Below are positions 1-6,604 of a stretch of DNA of 9,119 bases, piece by piece (within the stretch, counting starts at the first letter, position 1; the number at the start of each line of letters is the position of its first letter). The notes beneath the pieces were generated by a model, which saw nothing but the letters and a program-made list of their open reading frames with translations, was not told where the DNA came from and did no database searches. The stretch lies in assembly GCA_947471695.1 (NCBI GenBank), contig CANIWY010000040.1, positions 1 to 9,119 of the forward strand. The letters run 5' to 3'. The stretch comes from Nitrosomonadaceae bacterium. Lineage in GTDB: Bacteria > Pseudomonadota > Gammaproteobacteria > Burkholderiales > Nitrosomonadaceae. The translations under genes and the position numbers were made by a program.

Positions 1-1247
1 CCATCCAGACAGCGGTGCTGATCGAGACCCTAGTCAAGCTGGGTGCAGAAGTACGCTGGGCCTCTTGTAATATCTATTCCACCCAGGACCATGCTGCTGC
101 AGCCATCGCTGCGGAGAGTATTCCGGTGTTTGCCTATAAGGGTGAGTCACTGGATGACTACTGGGAGTATACCCACCGTATCTTTGAGTGGCCGGGTCAA
201 GAGTCGGGTGTGAATAAAACACCGAACATGATTCTGGATGATGGTGGTGATGCCACACTGCTGATCATACTCGGCAGCAAGGCTGAGAAGGACCTATCCG
301 TCATTGCCAACCCAACCAACGAGGAAGAGCAGGCTCTTTACGCGGCCATTAAGAAGAGGGTGGCCAGCCATCCGGGTTGGTATTCCAATATCCTTGCCAA
401 TATTCGGGGTGTGACAGAGGAGACCACCACAGGCGTGCACCGTCTGTACGAGATGCAGAAAAAAGGCGAGTTGCCATTCCCTGCTTTTAATGTGAATGAC
501 TCGGTCACCAAGTCAAAGTTTGACAATCTCTATGGATGTCGTGAGTCGTTGGTGGATGGGATCAAGCGAGCCACCGATGTGATGATTGCTGGGAAAGTGG
601 CGATCGTTTGCGGATACGGAGATGTGGGCAAGGGATGCGCTCAGTCGCTACGCGGTCTGGGTGCGACGGTATGGATCACTGAGATAGATCCAATCTGCGC
701 GCTACAGGCAGCGATGGAGGGTTATCGTGTTGTCACCATGGATGAGGCCTGTGACCAGGCCGATATCTTTGTCACCGCGACCGGCAACCTGCGTGTCATT
801 ACCCATGATCATATGCTGAAGATGAAGAACCAGGCCATCGTCTGTAATATCGGTCACTTCGATTCTGAAATCGATATTGCCTCGGTGCAGAAGTATCAAT
901 GGGACAATATTAAGCCTCAGGTGGATCATGTCATCTTCCCAACGGGACGACGGATCATCGTGCTGGCTCAGGGAAGGCTGGTTAATTTGGGTTGTGCCAC
1001 CGGACACCCATCATTTGTTATGTCCAGTTCATTTACAAATCAGGTGCTGGCTCAGATGGAGCTTTGGCAGAACGGCGCAAAGTACCAGAAGAATGTGTAT
1101 GTGCTGCCCAAGCAACTCGATGAAAAGGTGGCGAGGCTTCACATAAAAAAACTGGGTGTCAGGCTGACTGAATTGACCGACGAGCAGGCAAAGTATCTCA
1201 GTCTAGATAAAGACGGTCCGTACAAGCCGGAGATGTACCGGTACTGA
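1..1247 (+). CDS. ahcY: Adenosylhomocysteinase (SAH hydrolase), 5' end outside the window
   Basis: Cytosolic NAD-dependent enzyme that hydrolyses S-adenosyl-L-homocysteine to homocysteine and adenosine, clearing the product inhibitor of SAM-dependent methyltransferases. The reading frame is open from base 3 (IQTAVLIETL), so the GTG at 15 is internal; by comparison with the family about 60 N-terminal residues are missing. Counting that GTG as residue 1: STQDHA at 22-27, the KGE glutamate at 44, DDGGD at 75-79, the catalytic block NDSVTKSKFDN with K166, D170 and N171, the NAD-binding GYGDVGKG at 200-207, NIGHFD at 278-283, GCATGHPS at 326-333, and the C-terminal KPEMYRY that reaches into the partner subunit's NAD site. 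Residues about 88-131 form the roughly 40-residue insertion typical of the longer bacterial enzymes. One small oddity: the usual AEGRLVNL reads AQGRLVNL (Q319). metF follows after 27 bases, so the two are probably cotranscribed. Any promoter or SAH riboswitch would lie upstream, out of view. Confidence 0.97.
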   Translation, partial: IQTAVLIETLVKLGAEVRWASCNIYSTQDHAAAAIAAESIPVFAYKGESLDDYWEYTHRIFEWPGQESGVNKTPNMILDDGGDATLLIILGSKAEKDLSVIANPTNEEEQALYAAIKKRVASHPGWYSNILANIRGVTEETTTGVHRLYEMQKKGELPFPAFNVNDSVTKSKFDNLYGCRESLVDGIKRATDVMIAGKVAIVCGYGDVGKGCAQSLRGLGATVWITEIDPICALQAAMEGYRVVTMDEACDQADIFVTATGNLRVITHDHMLKMKNQAIVCNIGHFDSEIDIASVQKYQWDNIKPQVDHVIFPTGRRIIVLAQGRLVNLGCATGHPSFVMSSSFTNQVLAQMELWQNGAKYQKNVYVLPKQLDEKVARLHIKKLGVRLTELTDEQAKYLSLDKDGPYKPEMYRY

Positions 1248-1274
1248 TCCTTGGCGGGTTAAGGGAGTCAGGAA

Positions 1275-2120
1275 ATGGAATCACAGAAAAAATTTACGCC
1301 CACGTTCAGTTTTGAATTCTTTCCTCCGCAGACGCAGGAGGGAATGGAGAAGCTGCGCGCTGCTCGTAAGCAGTTAGCACAACTCAATCCAAAATTCTTC
1401 TCAGTGACTTTCGGCGCGGGGGGGTCCACCCGTGACCGTACCTTGGAAGCGGTGTTGGAGATTCAAGCTGAAGGGCATACAGCGGCCCCGCATCTCTCCT
1501 GTATCGGATCGACAGCTGAGAATATCCAGGCCATGCTGGAGAGGTATCGTGACCAGGGTATCCGTCATATCGTTGCACTCCGTGGCGACCTGCCATCGGG
1601 CATGGCTCAGGCGGGAGAGTTTCGTTATGCCAATGAACTGGTCACGTTTATTCGTAGAGAGTTTGGAGATATCTTCCATATTGAGGTGGCGGCCTACCCG
1701 GAGTACCACCCCCAGTCACGGTCCTCTCAAGAGGATCTGCAAAACTTTAAGCGTAAGGTGGACTCAGGTGCAAATTCCGCGATTACTCAGTACTTCTACA
1801 ATGCGGATGCCTACTTTAATTTCATAGAGGCCTGCGAAGCGCAGGGGATCTGTATCCCGATCGTGCCCGGCATCATGCCGATTAATAAGTTCTCTCAGTT
1901 GGCAAGATTTTCGGATACCTGCGGTGCTGAGATTCCACGGTGGATCAGGAAGAGGCTAGAGAGTTATGGGGATGACAGTGCATCAATCAGGGCATTCGGA
2001 CTTGATGTCGTGACCGATCTGTGTGACCGATTGCTCAAGGGGGGGGCGCCAGGCCTGCATTTTTATACCCTGAATTCAGCAGGATTGGCGAGTACGATCT
2101 GGCAAAGACTGGGATTGTAA
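1275..2120 (+). CDS. metF: 5,10-methylenetetrahydrofolate reductase
   Basis: Flavoprotein reducing 5,10-methylene-THF to 5-methyl-THF, the methyl donor for homocysteine remethylation to methionine; cytosolic FAD-containing TIM barrel. The 281-residue length is normal for the bacterial catalytic-domain-only form. Visible family signatures: SFEFFPP at 12-18 with the catalytic-type E14, FFSVTFGAGGSTR at 41-53, the HLSCIG strand at 73-78, LRGD at 102-105 whose D105 matches the flavin-contacting aspartate, AAYPEYHP at 139-146 (often PEVHPE in relatives), QYFYN at 172-176 with Q172 matching the folate-binding glutamine, and PGIMPI at about 198-203. The ATG at 1275 has a good Shine-Dalgarno, AAGGGAG at 1261-1267, seven bases upstream. 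It lies 27 bases after ahcY in the same direction and ends before an intrinsic terminator, so an (upstream)-ahcY-metF operon is the natural reading. Two G runs, seven at 1418-1424 and eight at 2039-2046, encode Gly-Gly pairs. Confidence 0.97.
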   Translation: MESQKKFTPTFSFEFFPPQTQEGMEKLRAARKQLAQLNPKFFSVTFGAGGSTRDRTLEAVLEIQAEGHTAAPHLSCIGSTAENIQAMLERYRDQGIRHIVALRGDLPSGMAQAGEFRYANELVTFIRREFGDIFHIEVAAYPEYHPQSRSSQEDLQNFKRKVDSGANSAITQYFYNADAYFNFIEACEAQGICIPIVPGIMPINKFSQLARFSDTCGAEIPRWIRKRLESYGDDSASIRAFGLDVVTDLCDRLLKGGAPGLHFYTLNSAGLASTIWQRLGL

Positions 2121-2140
2121 CGCTATCTCTGTAGGGCGTT

Positions 2141-2183
2141 GGTGCCACCCTCCCCATAAAAGAAGAGGGCGGCACCTTTTATT
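2141..2183 (+). terminator. Intrinsic terminator after metF
   Basis: GGTGCCACCCTC (2141-2152) pairs with GAGGGCGGCACC (2165-2176) through eleven base pairs and one A/C mismatch, closing a 12-base loop, and is followed directly by TTTTATT (2177-2183). It starts 20 bases after the metF stop. An outer pair, GGCGTT (2135-2140) with AACGCC (2184-2189), flanks the hairpin. Read from the minus strand the hairpin lacks a trailing U tract, so it should act mainly on the ahcY-metF transcript, although its structure would also sit just past the 3' end of the converging aminotransferase mRNA. Confidence 0.85.
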
Positions 2184-2194
2184 AACGCCTGTTA

Positions 2195-3445
2195 CTACTT
2201 TCCATGCAGTGGCAACGACATCTGTTGCGGCAATGGCAGCGGGTTGGCAGCATAGCTTTTATGTGCGGCCGCCTCGGCAGCACCTAGGTCGCTCTTCTTA
2301 CCCATATCTGAGAATACGCTTTCTAGTGCGCTGAGACACAGCATTACGTTCTCGATCTTGCTGGAATAACCCATCAGCCCGAAACGCCAGACCTTCCCCG
2401 CAAAGTCACCCAGGCCTGCACCGATCTCTAAGCTGTAGTCAGCAAGCAATCTACGACGGACTTCCTTCTCGTCGACCCCTGCAGGCACATGTACAGCATT
2501 CAGTTGTGGCAACCGATATTTTTCGGCGACTACGAACTCTATGCCCATCGTTTCCAGTCCCGCTTTCAGCGCCTGGTGGTTGCGTTGATGTCGCGCCCAG
2601 GAGTGCTCCAACCCCTCTTCATAGAGCATGAAGAGGGACTCATGGAGTGCATACAGTGCATTGGTGGGTGCGGTGTGGTGATAGGTACGGCTTGTACCCC
2701 AGTAACCGAGTTGTAGATTCAGATCCATGAACCAGCTCTGTACCTTTCTCTGACGATTCTTGACTAAGTCAACCACGCGCTCGGAGAAACTGACCGGTGA
2801 CAGGCCCGGTGGGCAAGACAAGCATTTTTGACTGCCAGAATAGATCGCGTCTATCTTCCATTCATCGGTCAGGATGGGTGAACCGCCCAAGGAGGTGACC
2901 GTATCCACGATTGTCATGCAGTTATATCGACGGGCGATCTCGCACAGTGTCCTTGCATCTGACAATACGCCGGTGGACGTTTCAGCATGAACGAAGGCGA
3001 CGATCTTTGCATCTGGATTCTGTTTCAGTGCATCTTCCACCTTCTGTGGATCTACCGGCTCTCCCCATTTGTCTTCAACCACCACCGCAGTACCGCCGCA
3101 TCGTTGTACATTCTCAATCATGCGCCCGCCGAATACGCCATTACGACACACGATCACCTTATCACCGGGATTGACCATATTGACGAAGCACATCTCCATT
3201 CCCACCGAGCCCGGACCGGAGACGGGGAAGGTCAACAAGTTATTGGTCTGGAATGAGTAACGCAGGAGGGTTTTCATCTCCTCCATCATCTCAGTAAATA
3301 CTGGGTCCAGGTGGCCTAGGGTGGGTCGTGCCATCGCAGATAGAACACGGGGGTGAGTGTCCGATGGTCCTGGTCCCATCAGCGTCCGCTGAGGAGGATA
3401 AAAGGTGTTGATTTTTTTAGCTGGGTAAAAGTCTTTGGTGGCCAT
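2195..3445 (-). CDS. Class V aminotransferase, alanine/serine-glyoxylate type
   Basis: PLP-dependent fold-type I enzyme of the AGXT/serine-glyoxylate aminotransferase group, expected to move an amino group from alanine or serine to glyoxylate; the exact donor cannot be read from the sequence. Signatures: GPGPS at 24-28 near the N-terminus, LGHLDP at 43-48, SGPGS in the cofactor phosphate region (76-80), HAETSTG at 153-159, DTVTSLGG at 181-188 with D181 facing the PLP pyridine nitrogen, SGSQKCLSCPPG at 203-214 with K207 as the Schiff-base lysine, YHHTAPTNALYALHE at 255-269, and VWRFGLMG at 352-359 whose R354 matches the substrate-carboxylate arginine. It is 416 residues; the family fold ends near residue 382, leaving an Ala/Pro/Leu-rich tail. 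The ATG has AGGA six bases upstream (AGGATCATTC). It ends in tandem stops TAG TAA and converges on metF. It lies 168 bases downstream of trkH, far enough for a separate promoter. Other class V activities, such as ureidoglycine or phosphonate aminotransferases, are less likely but not excluded. Confidence 0.88.
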   Translation of the reverse strand: MATKDFYPAKKINTFYPPQRTLMGPGPSDTHPRVLSAMARPTLGHLDPVFTEMMEEMKTLLRYSFQTNNLLTFPVSGPGSVGMEMCFVNMVNPGDKVIVCRNGVFGGRMIENVQRCGGTAVVVEDKWGEPVDPQKVEDALKQNPDAKIVAFVHAETSTGVLSDARTLCEIARRYNCMTIVDTVTSLGGSPILTDEWKIDAIYSGSQKCLSCPPGLSPVSFSERVVDLVKNRQRKVQSWFMDLNLQLGYWGTSRTYHHTAPTNALYALHESLFMLYEEGLEHSWARHQRNHQALKAGLETMGIEFVVAEKYRLPQLNAVHVPAGVDEKEVRRRLLADYSLEIGAGLGDFAGKVWRFGLMGYSSKIENVMLCLSALESVFSDMGKKSDLGAAEAAAHKSYAANPLPLPQQMSLPLHGK

Positions 3446-3613
3446 GAATGATCCTGAGTGGGGTGATGGATGGGTTCGACTAAATGGAAAAGGGTGATTC
3501 TATCAAGCGGCCGAAGAATTGGCTATCGACGGTGTAGGTCGCTTCTATTACATCGGGGGGGAGGGAGCGGAACGGGTTAATTCACAAGGGGTTTTGCTAG
3601 AGACGACTGATGA
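3446..3613. other. Non-coding gap between trkH and the aminotransferase gene
   Basis: This 168-base stretch is the largest gene-free interval in the window. I see no trkH terminator hairpin and no RNA gene. On the minus strand it contains TAGAAT (3502 down to 3497), a fair match to a -10 box about 50 bases before the aminotransferase ATG, but no good -35 hexamer lies 16-18 bases ahead of it (the candidate is TAGCCA). It also holds a run of seven G at 3555-3561 on the + strand. The aminotransferase Shine-Dalgarno AGGA lies at its left end. The length suggests a promoter for the aminotransferase, but none can be fixed from sequence alone. Confidence 0.35.
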
Positions 3614-5071
3614 TTATTTTCTCCAGAATGCGGGGGTGAACACAATCAATAGTGTAAAGAGCTCCAGTCGACCCAGCAACATCGCAAAGCTGCAGACCCA
3701 GATTTGGAAGTCGGTAAGGACTGCAAATGTAGTTGAGGGGCCGACCTGACTAAAACCAGGCCCTAGGTTGTTGATGCAGGCCACGACCGCGGACAGTGCT
3801 GTCACTAAGTCCAACCCACTCAGCGTCAGGATCAGGGTCATTGAGGCGATACTGGCAATATAGATCGATAGGAAGGCCAATACCGCGAAAACGATTCGGT
3901 TTGGCACCACGCTCCCGCCAATCTTGACGGGTGAGACCACTTGAGGATGCATGATCACGATCATCTCGCGGAATACCTGCTTGAATAGAATCTGGGCGCG
4001 GATCATCTTAATTCCCCCCCCCGTGGACCCTGACGATGAACAAAAGCTAGAAAGGAAGATCATCCACAATGGCGCGAAGATTGGCCACAGATAGTAATCC
4101 GTGTTGGAATACCCGGTGGAGGTGGCGATTGAGACTGTATTGAAGCTGGCGTAGCGTAGTGCCGTTAATGGGTCGGGGTATACTTCCATGAACCAGAGAT
4201 AGAGCGTGAGGCCGATACAGCTTACAGCAGTAACCATGATGAACATCCCGGCCTCTGGGTCGTGGCGGTAGGGAAGAAAGCTCTTCGCTCTCCATGCCAG
4301 GAAGTGAGACGCGAAATTAAGCCCCGCAATCAGCATGAAGAAGATAGCGACGCACTCTATCAGAGCTGAATCCCAATAACCGAAGCTCGCGTCGTGCGAG
4401 GACACTCCACCCAGACTTAAGGTGGTGAAGGCATGCATCACCGCATCCATCCAGTTCATGCCGGCCAGTCGGTAAGCGATGACGCAAGACAGGGTCAATC
4501 CCGCATAGATTAACCACAAGGCCTTGGCCGTCTCAGCAATGCGGGGGGTCAGTTTGGTGTCTTTCATGGGACCGGGGGTCTCGGCCTTAAACATCTGCCT
4601 CCCACCCACGCCGAGTAGCGGCAGAATCGCAACCGCTAGGACGATCAGCCCCATCCCGCCCAACCACTGTAGCTCGCACCGCCACAGATTGATCGAAGGG
4701 GGCAGGCTATCCAGGCCAGAGAGGATCGTAGCGCCAGTGGTGGTGATGCCGGACGCAGCTTCGAAATAGGCATCGGTGAAGCTGAGGTGAGGCATGAAGA
4801 GCATGAATGGGAGGGTGGCAAATATCGGTAACATCGACCAGACCAGCACCACCAGCAAGAATCCATCTCGTACCTGAAGTTCCCGCCGGTTCCATCGTGT
4901 TGCGAGGGTCATGATCAACCCACAGAATAAAGTGATGACCATCGACTGGCAGTAGGCGGACAGAGCCGAGTCATCCATCCAGAAGGAGAGGGCGAGGGGA
5001 GGCAGCATGGTGAGGCCAAACATCATGACCACCATACCCAACACATTGGTGACGGCGAAGAGTTGGTTCAT
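3614..5071 (-). CDS. trkH: Trk-type potassium uptake channel subunit TrkH
   Basis: Integral inner-membrane K+-translocating subunit of the Trk system, working with the cytosolic RCK protein TrkA encoded just upstream. The 485 residues are close to the length of enterobacterial TrkH. The four pseudo-repeated pore loops are all recognisable with their filter glycines: SGITTTGAT at 108-115 (G113), TTLSLGGVSSHD at 216-227, VSIATSTGYSNTD at 313-325 (G320), and INNLGPGFS at 433-441. SSSGSTGGGIKMIR at 345-358 is the glycine-rich intramembrane gating loop of the third repeat. Hydrophobic segments cover most of the chain, and it ends with the family-typical LFTLLIVFTPAFWRK. The ATG at 5071 lies 12 bases after the trkA stop, with CGGA seven bases ahead of it, so trkA and trkH are almost certainly one transcript. 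The glycine codons of the gating loop create a run of nine C on the + strand (4014-4022). Confidence 0.97.
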   Translation of the reverse strand: MNQLFAVTNVLGMVVMMFGLTMLPPLALSFWMDDSALSAYCQSMVITLFCGLIMTLATRWNRRELQVRDGFLLVVLVWSMLPIFATLPFMLFMPHLSFTDAYFEAASGITTTGATILSGLDSLPPSINLWRCELQWLGGMGLIVLAVAILPLLGVGGRQMFKAETPGPMKDTKLTPRIAETAKALWLIYAGLTLSCVIAYRLAGMNWMDAVMHAFTTLSLGGVSSHDASFGYWDSALIECVAIFFMLIAGLNFASHFLAWRAKSFLPYRHDPEAGMFIMVTAVSCIGLTLYLWFMEVYPDPLTALRYASFNTVSIATSTGYSNTDYYLWPIFAPLWMIFLSSFCSSSGSTGGGIKMIRAQILFKQVFREMIVIMHPQVVSPVKIGGSVVPNRIVFAVLAFLSIYIASIASMTLILTLSGLDLVTALSAVVACINNLGPGFSQVGPSTTFAVLTDFQIWVCSFAMLLGRLELFTLLIVFTPAFWRK

Positions 5072-5083
5072 CGAGTATTCCGT

Positions 5084-6535
5084 TTACAGGAATCCAACAC
5101 CGACCTGAAACAACGCCTCCACCTGGTGGATCAACTTCTTATTAATCACGAATAAGATGACATGATCCTCCGACTCAATGACTGTGTCGTGATGGGCGAT
5201 TAATACCTGTGGATCTAGACTGGATGCAGAACCCCTCGTTGTCGTCTTCCCATCGTCTTTATCCAGACCTCTGCCTTCTGTTGTGGGTAGGCCGCGAACG
5301 ATGGCCCCGATGGTGGCGCCTTTAGGTAGCTTGATATCCGCCACTTTACGCCCCACCACATTGGATGATCTGGCATCACCGTGCACGACAAGTTCTAGTG
5401 CCTCTGCTGCACCACGGCGAAGGCTATGCACCGCCGCCACATCCCCGCGACGGACATGCGCGAGGAGGGACCCGATGGTGACCTGTGCAGGGGAGATGGC
5501 GATATCAATACTGCCACTTTGTACCAGGTCCACATAAGCATTGCGGTTGATGAGTGCAATCACTTTGCGAGCACCCATACGTTTGGCCAGTAGCGCTGAC
5601 ATGATGTTATTCTCATCATCATTGGTGAGTGCGCAGAACATATCCATCTCTGCGATATTCTCGCTCTCCAGTAGGTCCTCGTCTGTGGCATCTCCATGTA
5701 ACACCAAGGCATGATCCAGATCCGCCGCCAAGCGTTCGCTTGCGCGTTTGTCGTACTCGATGATCTTTACTTGGTGATCTTTTTCGAGTGCCTTGGCTAG
5801 GCGCTTGCCGACATTTCCCCCTCCGGCAATCATTACGCGCTCGATCGGTTTATCCATTCGCCGCATCTCTCTCATCACGGCACGTATGTCTTTCTCGGGA
5901 GCAATAAAGAATACCTCATCCTCAGCCTCGATCACGGTATCCCCCTCGGGGATGATGGGTCGGTCCTTGCGGAAGATTGCTGCCACACGGGTATCAACAT
6001 TGGGCACATGTTGGCGCAGCTCCTGTAACTCACGTCCGACCAGAGGCCCTCCATGAAAAGCGCGGACCGCGACCAGACTCACCTTGCCATTTGCAAAATC
6101 GAGTACCTGTAAGGCCTCCGGAAACTCAATCAGTTTCTCGATGTATTCGGTCAGGATCTGTTCCGGACAGATGACAAAGTCGACGCAGAAATTGTCTGCA
6201 GAAAAAATTTCCGGATAGGCCAGAAAATTGGCCGAGTGAATACGTGCAATCTTGGTTGGGGTGTTAAACATGGTGGCAGCGAGCTTACATGCCACCAGAT
6301 TGGTCTCATCACTCTGAGTCACAGCAAGGATCATATCCGCATCCTCGGCGCCTGCTCGTATCAAGACAGATGGGTGAGAAGCATTCCCCACCACCGTACG
6401 TAAATCCAAATGGTCTTGCAGCAGGAGTAGCCTATCCGAGGCGAGGTCGACCATGGTGATATCGTTTGCCTCGCTCACCAGACTCTCCGCGACCGTCGTG
6501 CCGACCCGTCCTGCGCCCAGAATAATGATCTTCAA
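5084..6535 (-). CDS. trkA: Trk system regulatory subunit TrkA (two RCK modules)
   Basis: Peripheral cytosolic nucleotide-binding protein that gates the TrkH channel. It shows the duplicated layout of the family: RCK_N1 with GAGRVG at 7-12 and D30 ending the second strand; RCK_C1 about 140-220, including VIEAEDEVFFIAP; RCK_N2 with GGGNVG at 238-243 and E260; RCK_C2 about 378-475, including KGATIGAIVRG and LIAHHDTVIESEDHVILFV. It is 483 residues against about 458 in E. coli. The extra length is an insertion at about 416-443, between IGAIVRG and VLIAHHD, rich in Gly, Thr, Ser, Asp and Lys/Arg. The start is TTG at 6535: the protein then begins MKIIILGAGRVG exactly as in known TrkA proteins, and no in-frame ATG or GTG is near. 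It precedes trkH by 12 bases and follows the phosphatase gene by 69. Confidence 0.97.
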   Translation of the reverse strand: MKIIILGAGRVGTTVAESLVSEANDITMVDLASDRLLLLQDHLDLRTVVGNASHPSVLIRAGAEDADMILAVTQSDETNLVACKLAATMFNTPTKIARIHSANFLAYPEIFSADNFCVDFVICPEQILTEYIEKLIEFPEALQVLDFANGKVSLVAVRAFHGGPLVGRELQELRQHVPNVDTRVAAIFRKDRPIIPEGDTVIEAEDEVFFIAPEKDIRAVMREMRRMDKPIERVMIAGGGNVGKRLAKALEKDHQVKIIEYDKRASERLAADLDHALVLHGDATDEDLLESENIAEMDMFCALTNDDENNIMSALLAKRMGARKVIALINRNAYVDLVQSGSIDIAISPAQVTIGSLLAHVRRGDVAAVHSLRRGAAEALELVVHGDARSSNVVGRKVADIKLPKGATIGAIVRGLPTTEGRGLDKDDGKTTTRGSASSLDPQVLIAHHDTVIESEDHVILFVINKKLIHQVEALFQVGVGFL

Positions 6536-6547
6536 TCGAGTGGTCTG

Positions 6548-6553
6548 CCTCTT
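6548..6553 (-). promoter_or_regulatory. Ribosome binding site for the TTG start of trkA
   Basis: AAGAGG on the minus strand, 12 bases before the TTG codon at 6535. The spacing is longer than ideal, and combined with a TTG start it suggests modest initiation. It supports the TTG choice because no other start codon in this frame lies at a usable distance. Confidence 0.45.
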
Positions 6554-6604
6554 GAAATGTCGAGATTCTATTCCTGTTTGATGCGGGCGGCCATGCCAGT
6601 GACT

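Noticed and set aside
15..17. GTG at 15 as the start of ahcY
   Set aside because: The frame is open to the window edge and encodes family-conserved residues (IQTA) before it; a true start here would remove the N-terminal substrate-domain segment.
702..1007. A 101-codon minus-strand reading frame inside ahcY
   Set aside because: It lies wholly opposite the conserved NAD-binding part of ahcY and resembles no protein I know; antisense shadow.
1432..1827. A 131-codon alternate-frame reading frame inside metF, with another on the opposite strand
   Set aside because: metF is intact with all its motifs; the alternate products have the Arg/Ser/Thr-rich composition of out-of-frame translation.
3519..3749. 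A 76-codon + strand reading frame starting with TTG and overlapping the trkH 3' end
   Set aside because: More than half of it is antisense to the conserved C-terminus of trkH, it has no recognisable domain and no convincing ribosome site.
6580..6599. Possible sigma-54 promoter (TGGCATGG followed by CCGCA) on the minus strand before trkA
   Set aside because: The GG and GC dinucleotides are one base too far apart and the -12 element reads CCGCA instead of TTGC.
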